Positions 1 to 13,500 of a DNA stretch of 60,000 nt are shown here, piece by piece. The translations under genes were made by a program, and so were the position numbers. The notes beneath the pieces are model-generated. The model was given only the letters and a program-made list of their open reading frames with translations. It did not search any database and had not been told where the DNA came from. The stretch is from Liolophura sinensis (lineage: Eukaryota > Mollusca > Polyplacophora > Chitonida > Chitonidae). The first letter of the stretch is position 1; each line of letters opens with the position of its first letter. The stretch covers positions 77,555,966-77,615,965 of the forward strand of contig NC_088300.1 of the NCBI RefSeq assembly GCF_032854445.1, in the 5' to 3' direction.

Positions 1-3000
1 AAAAAAATTTTTTTAAAAGATGGTTTACACCATATCAAAATAAAGACTTTCTAGACCTGTTTCTTATACATGTAGAAGACTCCTTGCAGAACTTGTGTAT
101 AGTTGCACCCTAACATACATGTAGCTGGTTTTTTGGTTTTGCCAGTCGGCAACACAAAGTAATGAATACTTTGCGCACTTCTACTCTCATAGCCCTCAGT
201 GGTGATTAGAGACAGTGCTACGACCGCAGCACAATAACATGGTGTTTGCTGACCATGCCACCACTGTCTACGTTCAGTGCTAGAGCTGTTTTTGTGACAA
301 CGCCAGTGCTCATACATCAGAGGTTCATAGAAGTCGTCTGGACAAGCAGGTATTCGGTCCGTCTATTGAATAAAATAGACAATAAAAACTCAATAACTTG
401 TTATATTTATTCAATTTGAGGTTGTTTTTGGAAGGACATATTCAAAATTTTATATAAACTCAATTTAAACACCTTTAAAGTTCCGAGAGGCAACCTGTTC
501 GCATTACAGGTTATCTCCCTTTTACGAAAATCTTCATGACCCTCTGTGTTGATTAGATTTAAAAAGGCATTTTTTGGAAGTGGAGGGACATATGAAATCA
601 GACATAACACATAGTAAGCTTTTTTGGTATCTGCCAAATCTGTCTTCACAAATAATTTGACCTACTTCGGCTTCCGATCTTTCTGTTTTTGACATTAGTC
701 TAGCGCGAGTGACTGCATGTGAGAGCACGTGTTCTGATTGATTTCCTCCTCCTAATGTCAGGTGGCGCTAATATCTTCAGCTTGTTTCAAGGCAAGCACA
801 CAGTTTGTATCTGGGTTTCATTTTTGGGAATTTGAACTTTGATAAATGGCTTACAGCAATGAAATTAAATTCTTCTTTGTCAGATATGAACATATACCAG
901 CGACATCGATCGCTATAAAAGCATGTTTTCTGTTCAAAGACTGAACATGGAGATGTGTGTGACAGGTCTTCAGGCCATTGAGATCCAGCCGTATTTGCTG
1001 TGGAAAAAATGATCATTTGTTGATACATAAAAGTAGCAGTGTATTTTCTCTCTCTAAATAAATATGAAGCCTCTCTATTTAAAAATCATTATTAGTTAAT
1101 ACTCCATGGGGTGACTCACTATTTGTGGGTCCTTTAACTTTCTCATTACTGGTGGCTGATTTTCACAGTAAATTTCATCTGATTAGTACCCTGTCGATAA
1201 GTCAAATCGTTTTGAATTGCTTTTTGTTGATTGAAATCTTTGTTTATTTTTGACAAGTAAGAAGAATATTTCAAGAGAATTTAGATAATGCAGAGAACAT
1301 TCATCTGGATGCACTATTGACATTAGTTTCTAATATACTTGATACATGACCATTCCATCTCGATTCATGACTATTGAATATTTTTTAAAAGTAATGTTAA
1401 GACCAGTTGCTCATATTGTGAGTTTCAGTCAGTCTAGACTGATGCTCTAGGTTGTTTGTTTTCTGCACAGGTCTTCCTTCTCACTTCACTGGCTGGTATC
1501 CTGAAATACAATAACTGCTGTGTTTGTCAATTATCAGCTTGAGTTTATTATCAGCATATAAGCAGTAATAATTACTTTAATCAATGAAGGACAGTAAAGT
1601 ACAAAAATATTCAGTTTTAGTATCTCAAATGGTCAGTCGAAAAAAGAAAAATTCAATTGCAGTTGAAAGAAAAACTTAATTTCACCCAGAAAGTGGGGGA
1701 CAGTTAGTGGAAAAATGTCTTCTATGAACCCCTGTACATGTACCTGTACAAGAACAAACTAAAACTGTGGGCTTTCTGGAAAAGAAAAACATGCATTTCA
1801 CAAGTAACATTATATTTGAGATGAGCTACAGGCAGGTACATGTATGAGGACTGCATAATCTGTGTTAAAATGAATCAGTATTACCTTAACATGTATAACA
1901 GAAATGGGACTCAATATTATGGGGTGCACAGAGGTATGCTGGCAAGATATCTGACCCTGTTACTGAGTTCATGCATATGTACATGTGTGGCCTTGCTCAT
2001 AACATCAATTGAGATATGAGCTTAGAAATGAAAACACACTGTAATCTGTTGTGTAATGCACTCAACCATCTGTACTGTATATGTTGTTTCATATAGATGT
2101 AATGAGAGATTGCTAGGATTAGTCATGGTGGTGTCCTTGTCATTCAGCTCTAATCACAGACTTTGGGCTAGTTGTTTACCAAACATACATATAGATGGTG
2201 GATTTTAGAGTAAGACTGAACCCAGCAGGTCCTTCTGTGCCAGTGTTAAGATGTGCTGAGATTGAGAGGTGTTATTATCCGTGGCAGTGGACAATGTAGT
2301 CATTGTGGGCATTGTCCAGCAGGTCTTAATTAGCAGGGGACCAGCATGCTCCTCTCTCAGCTGGACTACTGCTGGCATGTCCAGTTCAATCATACCCTCT
2401 TTACTCTGGTCAATAAGGCCCCAGAGTGGCTTCATATTGATCCCATTACTTCTATCACCTTGGCCAAGCATACGTCTTTGTCTGAAAAGAGGATTTAGAA
2501 AACACATAGTTTAGTGAATATGCATGTGAAGGAAGAGTAGCTTGGTAAGTTTAAAGTGAGATTTATCATGCTGTAGTTCTTTTGTTATAGAAACTCAAGC
2601 GCAGATACACACCCAGAAACAGTTTAAGCAGTGTTAGGGTATATGTTAACGATAAAACCTTTTAATTTCGAAATAAATCATCTGTTTCCTGTAGATTAAG
2701 GACAAATGTCATACACTGAAGTCTGTTAATGCACATTTATTTAATTCGTTATTTAAATGTTAATAAACATGTATTAAAATATATCTCCTAAAAATAGACA
2801 TCAAGTAAATAAACAAGCTTGTACAGGTTGTATATTTATTAAAATTGTAAGTATTTGTCTTGATCACAAGGTGTTTTCATAAATTTCTCTTTTTAAAAAT
2901 ATCTTAAAATCGTGATAAAAGCTCTGAAGCTTTCAAGACGTAGTTTTTAAAGGTTAATGATGAATGTGGTCCTCCATTCATACCAAGCACTCAGTTCATA

Positions 3001-5944
3001 GGGTTGGCTGTATTGGCTTACACCAGACGGCTATCACATGACTGGAGGAATCAAATCAACAATTCTTTTATAGGTTTTTTTATCATTGGTGTTTGAAAGA
3101 GAGCTAGACCTGTCCCTTTTGTGATGTGCAAGTTGCTTTGTGCTTACAACTGACAATCAATTGTCCAGCCTTAAGGCAGCAGAATTTGTGTCTGTTGCAT
3201 TTCATCAAATCTTTTTTGTGGGTGAGGGACACAATGGAACAACTATTTTAAATGAAGTGAAACGTCACCCAGGGGGTAGCTGGAAGTTAAATGCTTAGTC
3301 TCCCCCAAGAAAGTTTTTATTTTGTGAAGAGGGAGGGTGTTAGAGAGTCTCCTGGACATGCTCCACTGCTTTAGTTCAAAACCTTAGACAGAGTCATGTA
3401 CATAGAGTTGCTTGTGTACGCTGAGATTTCAGTTGAGGAACACCTACTAGCTGGTGTTCATGAATACCCTCTGTTGGCTTAAGCACAGGGCTATCTGGTC
3501 AGTTCAATTTGTCAGTGTGTGGGCAGGATCTAGGGCACAGTGACCACTACATAGCCACACCACACCTGTGAGGGTGCCCATTGGAATCACATGTGAACTG
3601 CCTTGGATGGAGAAGGAGTGACCATAGGATTTACTGGACAGTTACAATGTACATGTGTATGTGCAGACATTGATTCTACCTATTAAGAGTTATGATGTGT
3701 GACCTTATTCATTGATGTCTGTAGGAGATGTGTATAAACCTTTTTACTGGACACTGGTCAAACAGGTATGGACCTTAGTGCTGACCACTTTGTAAACTTG
3801 ATTTACAAAGATTATGATGAATTTATGTTTGGTATGCATGATTTGTTTGATTTTACATGTGCAAAACATCAACATGTATGACCCTACATACAATGCCTTT
3901 ACACTAACAAATTATTTGGTCACATGTTGAATCATTTGAACAATGTCTGAGCATGTAAAGTGTCCATATACCCTGTGATAATTGTACATGTACTTATAAC
4001 TTGAAACTTGAAAGTGTAAAAGTTAAAACATGTATGTAGACATGTTAAGCATCATGTATGGGGTTGTACAAGGAGACAGATCGGCTGAAACTCATCTTGA
4101 AGGCTTCAGCCCTACTGGTGATAAAGAGCTCATGTTGGTATGAGTGACTGGGATAAGTTACAAGTTGTGGTGTACACCTATTGCTCCAGAAAGCATGAGG
4201 CCAACATTATCGTTTGCTGGTTGTATCATTTTTATAGACTTCATAAACTTCACATTGTGAGTACTGGACTAGCAGTAGGACTGGGTGTAAGATGATCAGG
4301 AGAAACTGCATGATAGCAGCTAGTACATGTTTAAAGCCTTCCCCAGTTAACTTTAACCCTTTACGGCCTGTAAGAAAGCCTTCCTACAACAGAATGTTAA
4401 TAAGGAATTGGGAAAGTTCATGGATGGCTTTTCATGAGAAGGCAGGTCTTACAATTAAGCATGGTAGGAGTAAAGACATTCACATATACATGTAAATTGC
4501 ACAGTTTCTGCATTTACTGGTACAAACTTCTATAATCACATTGGAAGTGCTATAATTACAATTATTGTACCTCAGCGTTATTCTCAATTTCCATTGGTCG
4601 AGATAGACACGATATTCTGCAAAACTTGATGTACGATAACGTGCCACAAAGTAATATCCCATGTTCATGAGGCAATAGCCAACGATCTCGTGCTAATAGC
4701 CAATGATCACATACGTTGATTCCACACCAGTTATCTCCCTTTGTTAGCTCTCCGCCGTCTGCTTGTTCATAAAGTAAACAACAGTTTACTGTTATAGCTC
4801 CGTTATCGACATACAAATCAGGCAATTTAAACACAAGCCGTAAAGGTTTTTTCGGTATAATAAAGCATATGGTACATGCTGTGGGATGTCACCATCATAT
4901 CATAGCTGTACACATACAGGTTGTGAGGAGACTACATGTAGCAGCTTTCCTCAAAAAGCAAGAATACCATTCAGAGCATTGTTATTTATTTATCAGACTT
5001 TTTTGTTTGTGGTATATCAAGTGGTATGTTAATTTTACTTCTAGGCTGTTATCATGGAGCTGGATATACTTGTTGCGCTCACCTACATATGCCCAAATCT
5101 AGTTCACAACGTTTAAAAAATGTCTATATTTTCCTATGTATTCACAATCATTCATTCTATGATGGTGCTTTTTACAAGGATTCGTTATGCTGCTATAGGT
5201 GTTTCTTATTCCTGGCTGTTGAAATAATCTCTTCTCCAAGTTGTAGTGAGTTTAAGACAAGAAAAATGTACATAGTGTACACAAATGGGTGATATAAACA
5301 TTTGTTTTTCTGGAATACCTATCATGGATTCCACTTTATACTGTATAACACCTATGATTTCTATGTGTGCATCAAAACATTTTTTGCCATACATAGGTGT
5401 TCTTATAAATCAGATTGCATTGGACACACCATGTACATGTAACAGGTACTCCTAATTGAGCTGTGAAGTGTAAGCACATGAGCAAAGAACATGTATTTAT
5501 ATCCGCATGTAACATGTACACAGTAGATGAATATGTTTGATGTGTGTCATTGAGGGGTGGTCACATTTACTTCCATTATTACCACCATGTGTATCCTTTA
5601 CAAATTTGTAGCCTTGTTCTTTTCACTGTACACTATTGTAAGTACTTAAGAAAAGTATTTGTTTTTTAAAAAAATGTCAGAACTAGTATTAGATATATTT
5701 CTTTAAGACCTTATGTGTAGTACAACGTATAGTTACTATCTAGTGTCAGTATTACAGGAAATTGATATGTGTGTTCTAAGCAGGTTATCAGGCCTGTTTT
5801 CTCATGTAGTTTTATTAGCATATATAATAAGGTTTGTCTTGCTTTTTTATGAGAATTACAAAATCTCTTTTGTTAAGGAGATCTGAGATTATGTGGGAAA
5901 GCAAGAGGGCATGGGTGTTTCTTTTGGTTTTATAGTAACTTGCC
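1..5944. other. Upstream flank and possible 5' untranslated region
   Basis: No coding exon can be supported here. Open frames are short, stop-limited and unlike any family I recognise. CpG dinucleotides are frequent in about 1-1000 and again in about 4560-4860, and sparse between and after. The motif TTATCTCCCTT occurs near 511 and 4731. The transcription start of the DDT/BCL9 gene should lie here or upstream of the window, because the first recognised coding exon needs only a few residues before it. Confidence 0.5.
4560..4860. promoter_or_regulatory. CpG-rich patch, candidate promoter region
   Basis: About a dozen CpGs fall in these 300 bases, between CpG-poor flanks. In invertebrates with gene-body methylation, promoters tend to keep CpG. 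The patch lies about 1.1 kb before the candidate initiator codon at 5945. No TATA box or initiator is convincing. It also contains the TTATCTCCCTT motif, so an inserted repeat is an alternative explanation. Confidence 0.25.
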
Positions 5945-5948
5945 ATGG
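5945..5948 (+). CDS. Candidate initiator mini-exon (ATG G | gtaagg)
   Basis: The sequence ttgccATGG is followed at once by a good donor, gtaagg. The exon contributes ATG plus one base, which is the phase required by the exon at 7428. The joined start reads Met-Glu-Thr-Ser-Arg-Cys-Asp-Gly-Leu. Two stop codons (tag, taa) lie in frame just upstream, so this would be the first ATG in frame. CECR2 has only a short leader before the matching WEVP segment, which fits a near-empty first coding exon. Other ATG-donor pairs examined in 5.9-7.4 kb give the wrong phase or create a stop at the junction. Transcript data could place the start elsewhere, including outside the window. Confidence 0.4.
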
Positions 5949-7427
5949 GTAAGGAGTCCTGTATTTGACACTGTGTTAGTAACTGTTAGTTAAGAACAGT
6001 TTTTTCTAAGTTTTTTTTTCTTCGTAAAGTTACCAGTTTCAAATTCTAGTTTAAGTTGTATCAAGTGATCAATGCACAAACTTTGAGCTCAGCTTCTGAA
6101 ACTACCAGAGAGGTTTGATTTAAAACCAAAACTCCCTTGAGAAACCAGCCTCAGGAGTTGCAGTGAATGTAAGATATTTGTTCTCATCGATTGTCTTATT
6201 CATACGTCTTGTAAACCAGTATTGCACACTGGACACTTTCTACATTGACTGCTCTATTCAGTCATCTGTCCTCCTTTATTTTTAGTAGCATTGGGGGTTT
6301 TTGTCTGAGGCCCAAAATAAGCTGCATACACATTATAGTAATTTGGCGGCAGGTTGTGTGGATGGTTATACATGAAGTCATATGTAAGGCTGTATTGTGC
6401 ATCAGTCCAGGCTGTCTAGATGACAGGCTCTCCTGTTCTACTTACATGGCATGTAAATGTACATTCACGTTGTATTCATGGGAAGAAATGTGTTTGGTGT
6501 AAGCTCACAGGATGTAATAGGGGTAAAAAAAAGTGTATGATCTGCATAAATAGACATATTGATAATTTTTTATGAACTAGGTGCATGCATAAGTTATTGG
6601 CTTATCAGATTAGGAATAGGGAATTACATTGGATTGTAAGTCATAAAACAGTGTCCGGAGCTGAATGGGATAGTTCATGATGAGCCTGTTCTCCACAGAA
6701 ATGTGAAAGATGTACATGTACCAGTATGAGCTATGTGTCTAGCTAAATGCTTGGTTAGTAAATCATGAAGCAAACTTGCGCTGCAGTTGAACAGGTCATC
6801 TATGTATAAATATCCATGTAAACTTGCAGCATAATAGATGAGAACATAGTCATTGCATATGTGCATATTTATGCCAATTGTAGAACCATTTCAGGAATTG
6901 TATTGAATTTGTATCATTTTTTTAAGAGATGTTGATTGAGTGTAGTCTGTTTGCAAATGTTCCATATGCATATTCATGTGCATGCACTTTTGTACTATTG
7001 AATGTACATGTATACATGTATGTACATGCACATGTAGATTTGTAATGAGTGTAGATGTAGCTCTGTTTTGTGGGACAAGTCATTTATATGGAATGAATGT
7101 TACCAAGGAATAACATATGGTTGGGAATGTCCATATTTGTGTGTGTTTCAGTCTTTAGGGCTTTATCTGTTACATGTAGCTCATTTCTTATTCTTAGTGG
7201 TGACATGGAAATGTACGGTACCTGTACAGTGCACATGTCCAGTGTATTGATAAGTATTGATTCCATAGTATTTCTTCCACATTTCACTGTTGCATATGGA
7301 ATGTCGTACACTCTACAGGTATATGATTTGTTGTAAGCATATGCATATAACACATGTTAATTATTTAAGCATGTTGGCTGAAACATTGATACTTTCTGAT
7401 AATGTGTAACTGTGATTGTTTTTGCAG
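5949..7427 (+). other. Putative first intron
   Basis: It begins gtaagg and ends tttttgcag. It is AT-rich, with many TACATGTA-like palindromes (dense near 7000-7040). No other coding sequence is seen. It is an intron only if the ATGG mini-exon is correct; otherwise it is upstream sequence or 5' UTR. Confidence 0.35.
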
Positions 7428-7534
7428 AGACCAGTCGGTGTGATGGGTTGCGGGCTATGTGGGAGTTGCCCTACCTTAATCAGACACTTGGGTTTCTTCA
7501 GGATAAATTAAAACTTGCACACTTCACTATACAG
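7428..7534 (+). CDS. Exon: start of DDT domain (CECR2-like)
   Basis: The acceptor is tttttgcag and the donor gtaagg. Two bases complete a split codon, then 35 codons follow, ending in phase 0. The core reads MWELPYLNQTLGFLQDKLKL. It aligns with the CECR2 N-terminal pattern in which a WEVP segment precedes a helix and a second helix leads into the EELE segment. This is the first helix pair of a DDT domain, a fold found in subunits that pair with ISWI ATPases (CECR2, BPTF, ACF1, RSF1). The other two frames of this exon contain stops. Recognition rests on pattern memory over the joined exons, and CECR2 fits better than RSF1. Confidence 0.75.
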
Positions 7535-10500
7535 GTAAGGTTGACTTGCTTTTGCTAAAAGCAGCTAGCTTTGCTATCTGACTGTAGGTGACAAATTTTA
7601 CCCAGACATGACCTATACTATTTTGATTTTGCAGACCCATGCAAATTCAGAGGACCAGTATATTCCAGGACCTTGATGTTTGTGTTTATATATATATATA
7701 TATATACACATACATACACACATACATATATAATATATAGATATATACATGTATATATATATATAAATACACGCATACATACATATGATGTGAAAAAAAA
7801 AAAAAAAAAACCTGAACATTGTATGTCAAATACAGCATAGTGAGATACAGATCTTAGATCTACTTTGTACACTACATACTTGCACTTGTAATATGTATTG
7901 GTTCAAGTATATCCCAATTGTACTCAAAGAATTGGTGATGAAAGAAAACAGACTTATTGAACTTAGCATGGGCTGTAGGCCTACCTTGGGCAGAGCACCT
8001 GCATTCCCATATATCCATGGATGTAGATTACTTACATGTATGTTGTTGGTTAGTAGCTGTTGACTGTTTTATGTGTCAGCTGAGTTGTTCGGGTATAAGT
8101 TGTTCAGAACACTACTAAGGTATAAACTGGTTTGTGGATTAGGGGTTAAAGAGAAGGAAGACGTTGTCTGGGGCTGGTAGATAGGTTATTCAGCAGTGAA
8201 AAGGTTAATTGGGTGTGGGGTGAAATCCTAGCAGAAGAATCCTGGATAGACAGAGACTGTTTGCTTAGTGCATACTTAGCTGTCCCAGTGTTGGTGTAGA
8301 GGGCCTGTTTAGATTGGGACCAAATCTCCTACAAAACCAAACCTCTCCGCCAAGACACCTGAAAGGACCGTTTACAACACATTTCTCCCTCTTTGTTAGT
8401 GTAATATTTGCTCAGACTGTGCTAATTTATTCACCCCTCTCACGTTCAGAAAGATAACCTATTGCCAACACAGACTAATTTTACAGTTGTAATTCTGTGA
8501 CTCCTCTACAGCATGCTGCCCCTCCGCTAATACAAATACTATAATACAATTGTAAACTTCAGTCCACATTTACTACTACAGTTATGCACTTATTTCGTAC
8601 TTTTATATTTCATTCCATTTTGCATTGTTGAATGTTTGCAAATGTTCTAATTTTTGAGTATGCTATCTAGTGTTCCATTTAAAAAAAAATGTTGGCCATT
8701 CTGTTTATTTTTCGATGGATGACTGTTGAGAAATGTTCAGTTTTTTAGTATGATTATAGTGTTAAATTTTTTTGAGTTTGAAGATAGTGTTAACAAAATA
8801 TTTTATGTTTGTCAAAGCCATATTCCTCTTCAGGTTTTATTCTGGTGCAGAAACACTAGCAATTTTCAGTAATCAAGAATAATAATATCAACCTGTAATG
8901 AAAACTTTATGGAATCTGCAGAAGTTTATCTGTGGTGAGGGAAAGTCTTGTGGAAGTGTCACCTGGGAGCTGAAGGCTAGATCCTGCAAACTGCCTGACC
9001 CCACTCATGCATGAGACAGATCAAATACAGACACAAGCGATTCACAACACTGAGATTGGCCTTTTGATCTCTTGGGCCATTGTTTAATGAAGACATTACC
9101 AATGCAAATTTACCCTGCCTGTTGACTGCTATTGAAAGGCTGACCACACAGGCTGATTGGTCAGCCCAGGTCATTTAAACCAATGAAATGAAGTTGATAG
9201 ATCACGTCACATATGCTAGTAAATGCAGGCAAGTTTCAGTGATCGCATTGTTTGTTGAAGTTAGTGAAGACTAAAGGTGTGAACAGTTTACTGTTATACT
9301 GTAATGATATGCACTGAGGGACTATGGATATGAGGCTTTTCTGCAGGTTGCTGAGAGTAAACTTTATTCACTCTGCATGCTTTAGATAATTTAGCCCTGA
9401 AATATTAATGATAAGTACAAAGACATTGCTTATTCTGCCATTTGCCTTCAGAGTCAGATATACTACATGATAAACTAGGTAAACTAAACTTTACAGCCAT
9501 TTATGTAATCATTGAGCTCAATGACAGTATAAACATTGACGTGTATGTCTTTAATGACATGTTGGTGTCTGCGTCTGGATGGCGTTAATAATGTGGAACT
9601 CACAAGTGAACTTCAGAATATACATGAAAAAGAATTTAAACCTGCTGTTTAAGTCTTTAGAGTTCACTGGAAAAGTATTGTGTGTAATTCATGATGTGGG
9701 ATGGAATACATGCAGAAAGGAAAATGGTTTACATGAACAAATGTTATCTACATGTATAATCTCTTCAGTGTCATTAAATATCAAACACACTGGTTCTAGT
9801 GAATCAAGGGAGGTAACCACTCTTCATTTGAGTATTGGTCAAGGCTTCTCTCTTTGTTCATACATGTCTGGTTAAGAGAACTGCTCTGGAAGCTGTCGGT
9901 CAGTTTGCTTTGTTAACTTTATACTAGTAGTCAAATCAGTGACAAAATGCTCTAATAAATCATTTGAAAGATATCAAAGGTCAAAATTTGCTGTTTGCAG
10001 CTGTCCTTAATTTCTTTTGTATTTATTTGATTGCTATTCAATTGTGTGTACTGGTATAGTATTTCTGTTACATAAGAACAGTCTGGCTTTTTCTATGTCA
10101 GAAAGCCACTTACCCTCATGGAATAGTGGACAAGTCCATTCAGAGGAGCCATCCCAGAAACAGCGGACAGAGCTGGACTTGAACTGGAAACCTGATTGCT
10201 CTAGGGCGAGCATCAGAAGCCATTCCAACAGAAGATATTATAGATTGCTCATCCAGCAAGAGAGCCCTTGTGGGCATCATGGAAATGTGTATCATTTGTT
10301 CCAGAGATGTTTACTGATATGTATATTGATGCCGTAACATAGCAACAATAGCTTTACACATGTTGTTGTACAAAAGCGGTCTGCTTGGGTAAATGTTTGT
10401 AACTCAGATAAGCTGTATTATGTATACATTTATTAAAGCAAAGTTGTCTAGTTGTCTGTCAATCTAGGAACAGTTAGCATTTGCCGCTGGTTTCACTATA

Positions 10501-13500
10501 GACATTTACAGTTATGCTGTAAATGCGGAAAGGTAATTTGCTGAGAGGAACAGGTAGATATATATTTTATGTGATAAAGATAACTACGTTTGTTATGTTG
10601 TCCTTAACACCAAAGACTAAAGGTGTGAACAGTTTACTTCAAACTATATATAGAACTGTCTTAGCTGTGCTTGTTTGTTTCCTCAAGTGGGAATTAGTAG
10701 GCCAGTGTATTTCCCCAGTAGTGTACAAATGGTTTCAGATCCCAGCAGTTGAAAGGGGAACCTAGTAACAATCACAGTTAGACCCTCCTTCCATCCATCC
10801 ATCCCTCCCTCCATATCTTCTCCAGCTTGTTCCTTTTAGCCAAAGGAATCAATTTGCAGAGGCAGTGGAGCTGGTATAAACCCCCTTCTGTTTTCATGGT
10901 TCAGCTCATATTTCAACAGTAATTCCCCGGACTGTTTTCTAGCAAGGTGCCAAGCTTTCCCTCCTTTCTCACCGGTAACCCTTCACATCTGTAGTTTTTA
11001 CACCACAACAACAATGCTTCTGTTTATACATCAACATTTCTGTATGGCAATCTAAGGGGCAGGCAGGTCTGTTTTTTTTAAGTCTGGCTGTGCACTACTA
11101 CTTTTTTATGTATTTTGTGGGCCTAGAGGAGTGTGGTATTGAAGTGAGAGTGTGGGGAGAGGGGGAGGAGGGGAGCAGGGCTGGATCACAACTGCACAGT
11201 GTTTGGAGGCTTGGCCCATCAGAGCAGTAAACCCAGTGAGTACAGTTAGCTAGATTGGTCACAGATGCTAGTAGGGGCCCTGATAGATCCCTAACAGCAT
11301 AAATTTAGGTAATGTAGCCTATCGTATTTCTGGCCCGGCTTTGATGGGAGTGGGGCACATGGCAGCAGTCTTGAAACAGTTTCTGGGGAGAACTGGTGGA
11401 TGTGGAGAGATTTAAGGGGCATTCTTTTAGTACACTTGGTCCTCCACTGGCTGCTCTCTGTTTTAAGTAGGCACATGTTCTCAGCATGAGAAGGGCTAAA
11501 GGTTCCTCCATACGGAGTGCCTACTGCTTAACCCCTTTACACTTGTTCCTGCAGGCATAAATGAAGCTTTTCTCTTTTATTATCTATCTTTGAAGTAGTA
11601 TCAATCTGGCAGCATCAACATGGTACACCGTGTTATGGACAGCGCTTTGCTGTTGATATTTGTTCATGTAGCTTTAAGGCACAGCAGCTCTGACTTCCAC
11701 TGAACACTGATATAGCCTTCTTAGCCTGGAGAGTGGAACACTGACTGATTAATTTGAACACACTGCTGTGCCATCATTGATGAGAGCAATCAGAACGCCG
11801 GTAAACTATTTGGATGCACATCAGTGAGCTCTCTAGCTGTAGAATTCCCTATTCGCTCTTTACAGCTGCAGGCCGTGCGGGGGAATTTTTTTTCGCCCTC
11901 TGTTTTTGCCTAGAGTGATAACAAAGACATTTGCTCTACCAAGTGGAACGAGTGAGCTGGGAGCCTAGTAAGAGGCGGGCTGACTGAGGGCTAGGCCAGG
12001 GGAGCCACCCGCCACTCTCACAGTGACTCCACAGGGTGCGGGTTGCCTCTGAACTGCTTGTGAACTTGAGGAGCTGGGTACATATGTGGACATTCTACAC
12101 CAGCCCTTTTTATTCTCCACTGTGTAAGCTCAGCTGGCCAGGCTTGTGGGCCTGCCTTCAAAATGTGTGTCTGTGTGCCCTATCTTTGCTGTAGTCCAGA
12201 CAAATATATGTGATCGGTGAGAGAGAGGGTTTAGGGCACAAGTCAAATCATTGATCCTGTACTGATATCAAGATGTGTTACATGTCCCTCACCCAGCCAG
12301 GATTGGATTAACTACTGTTTTGGCTGTGTTAACTTGCACTCTGCTACAACTATACAGCTTCCGGGGAATTCATGACAGCCTGTTGTCCTTTTCTCATGCT
12401 GTACGGCAGGCTTGAAGATGACTACGCGTTGCAAACTTGAGCAAAGTGGAGGGAATCTCTGTGGTACCTGCTGAGAGTGAAGACATTATCTGTTACTGAT
12501 GGGAGACCCTTTTTACTCATGACTGACCTGATATCCGGAAGGTCTGTGTTGATCTGGCAGATCCCCAAGGCAAATCAGCGGCTAACTGGTCAGTACATTC
12601 CACTGATTTACCCTGATATACCCCTCTGCCACTTGCTCCATGCCTGTGGAAGCTTACTTTTCTCTAATGTACATGTAAGTTCTGTGCTCAGTTGTTCACA
12701 TGTTGTAGGCTTGATAGAAGTAAAAGTTGAGCGAGAGTTGTGGTTGATATGCCTATCAGTATTGTTGAATTTAGATTCTCTCTTTCTTGCTGTGGCTATG
12801 TTTGAACAGAACCACTGTATTTGAGCAGCTTTTCCAAGCAATGCTGGCCAGATCCAACAATAAAGCAGGCCTGTGATGTACGCCGGTGAGGTAGCTCATC
12901 TCATCTAGACCCTTCACGGCGATCTGGGTCAAAAAACCTCAAAAAGCATTAATGATGGTTTTTGCCTGCCGCCATGTGCTAAGAGCCAGAACCCATAACT
13001 AGGAGCACTGGCAGTTGCTAATCGGGAAGAATTTACACTGCAGAGTCAGTTGATCGTTCTGAAATCCAAGCTAGTTGTGGGCATTGTTAACAGGGCTTTT
13101 ATATACTGGATTTTTGTATACACCTGAGTGTAAAGACTGTAATAGTGTTGAAGACCTGTGTGTCTATGCATGTCTATGATATGTGATGACCTATATAGCC
13201 AATGAGCCGTGTTTTGGGGATAGTTCACCCAAAGCCCGGCTCTGTAGTGAAACCAGCGGCAAAGCAGACACCTATGTCATGCCCCGTAGAAGCGATTATT
13301 AGCTTGACAAAATAATAGAGTCCTCCCAGGCACGTTTGACATTCAGGGACATGCTCAGGTATGTAGTTCAGGTATATAAATACATCTTTGTGGCGGCACG
13401 CTTACATCATGCCGTTTCTTCAGGTGTTGTGCTGCTTGTCTGCTAGTTGTTTTTTTTGTTTTTTTTTTTTCTTTTCCACTCAGCAGATGTCTGGATTGCC

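Noticed and set aside
7319-7331. atgatttgtt|gtaagc as the initiator exon
   Set aside because: The phase is right, but joining to the exon at 7428 makes a TAG stop. The candidate ending at 6383 fails likewise.
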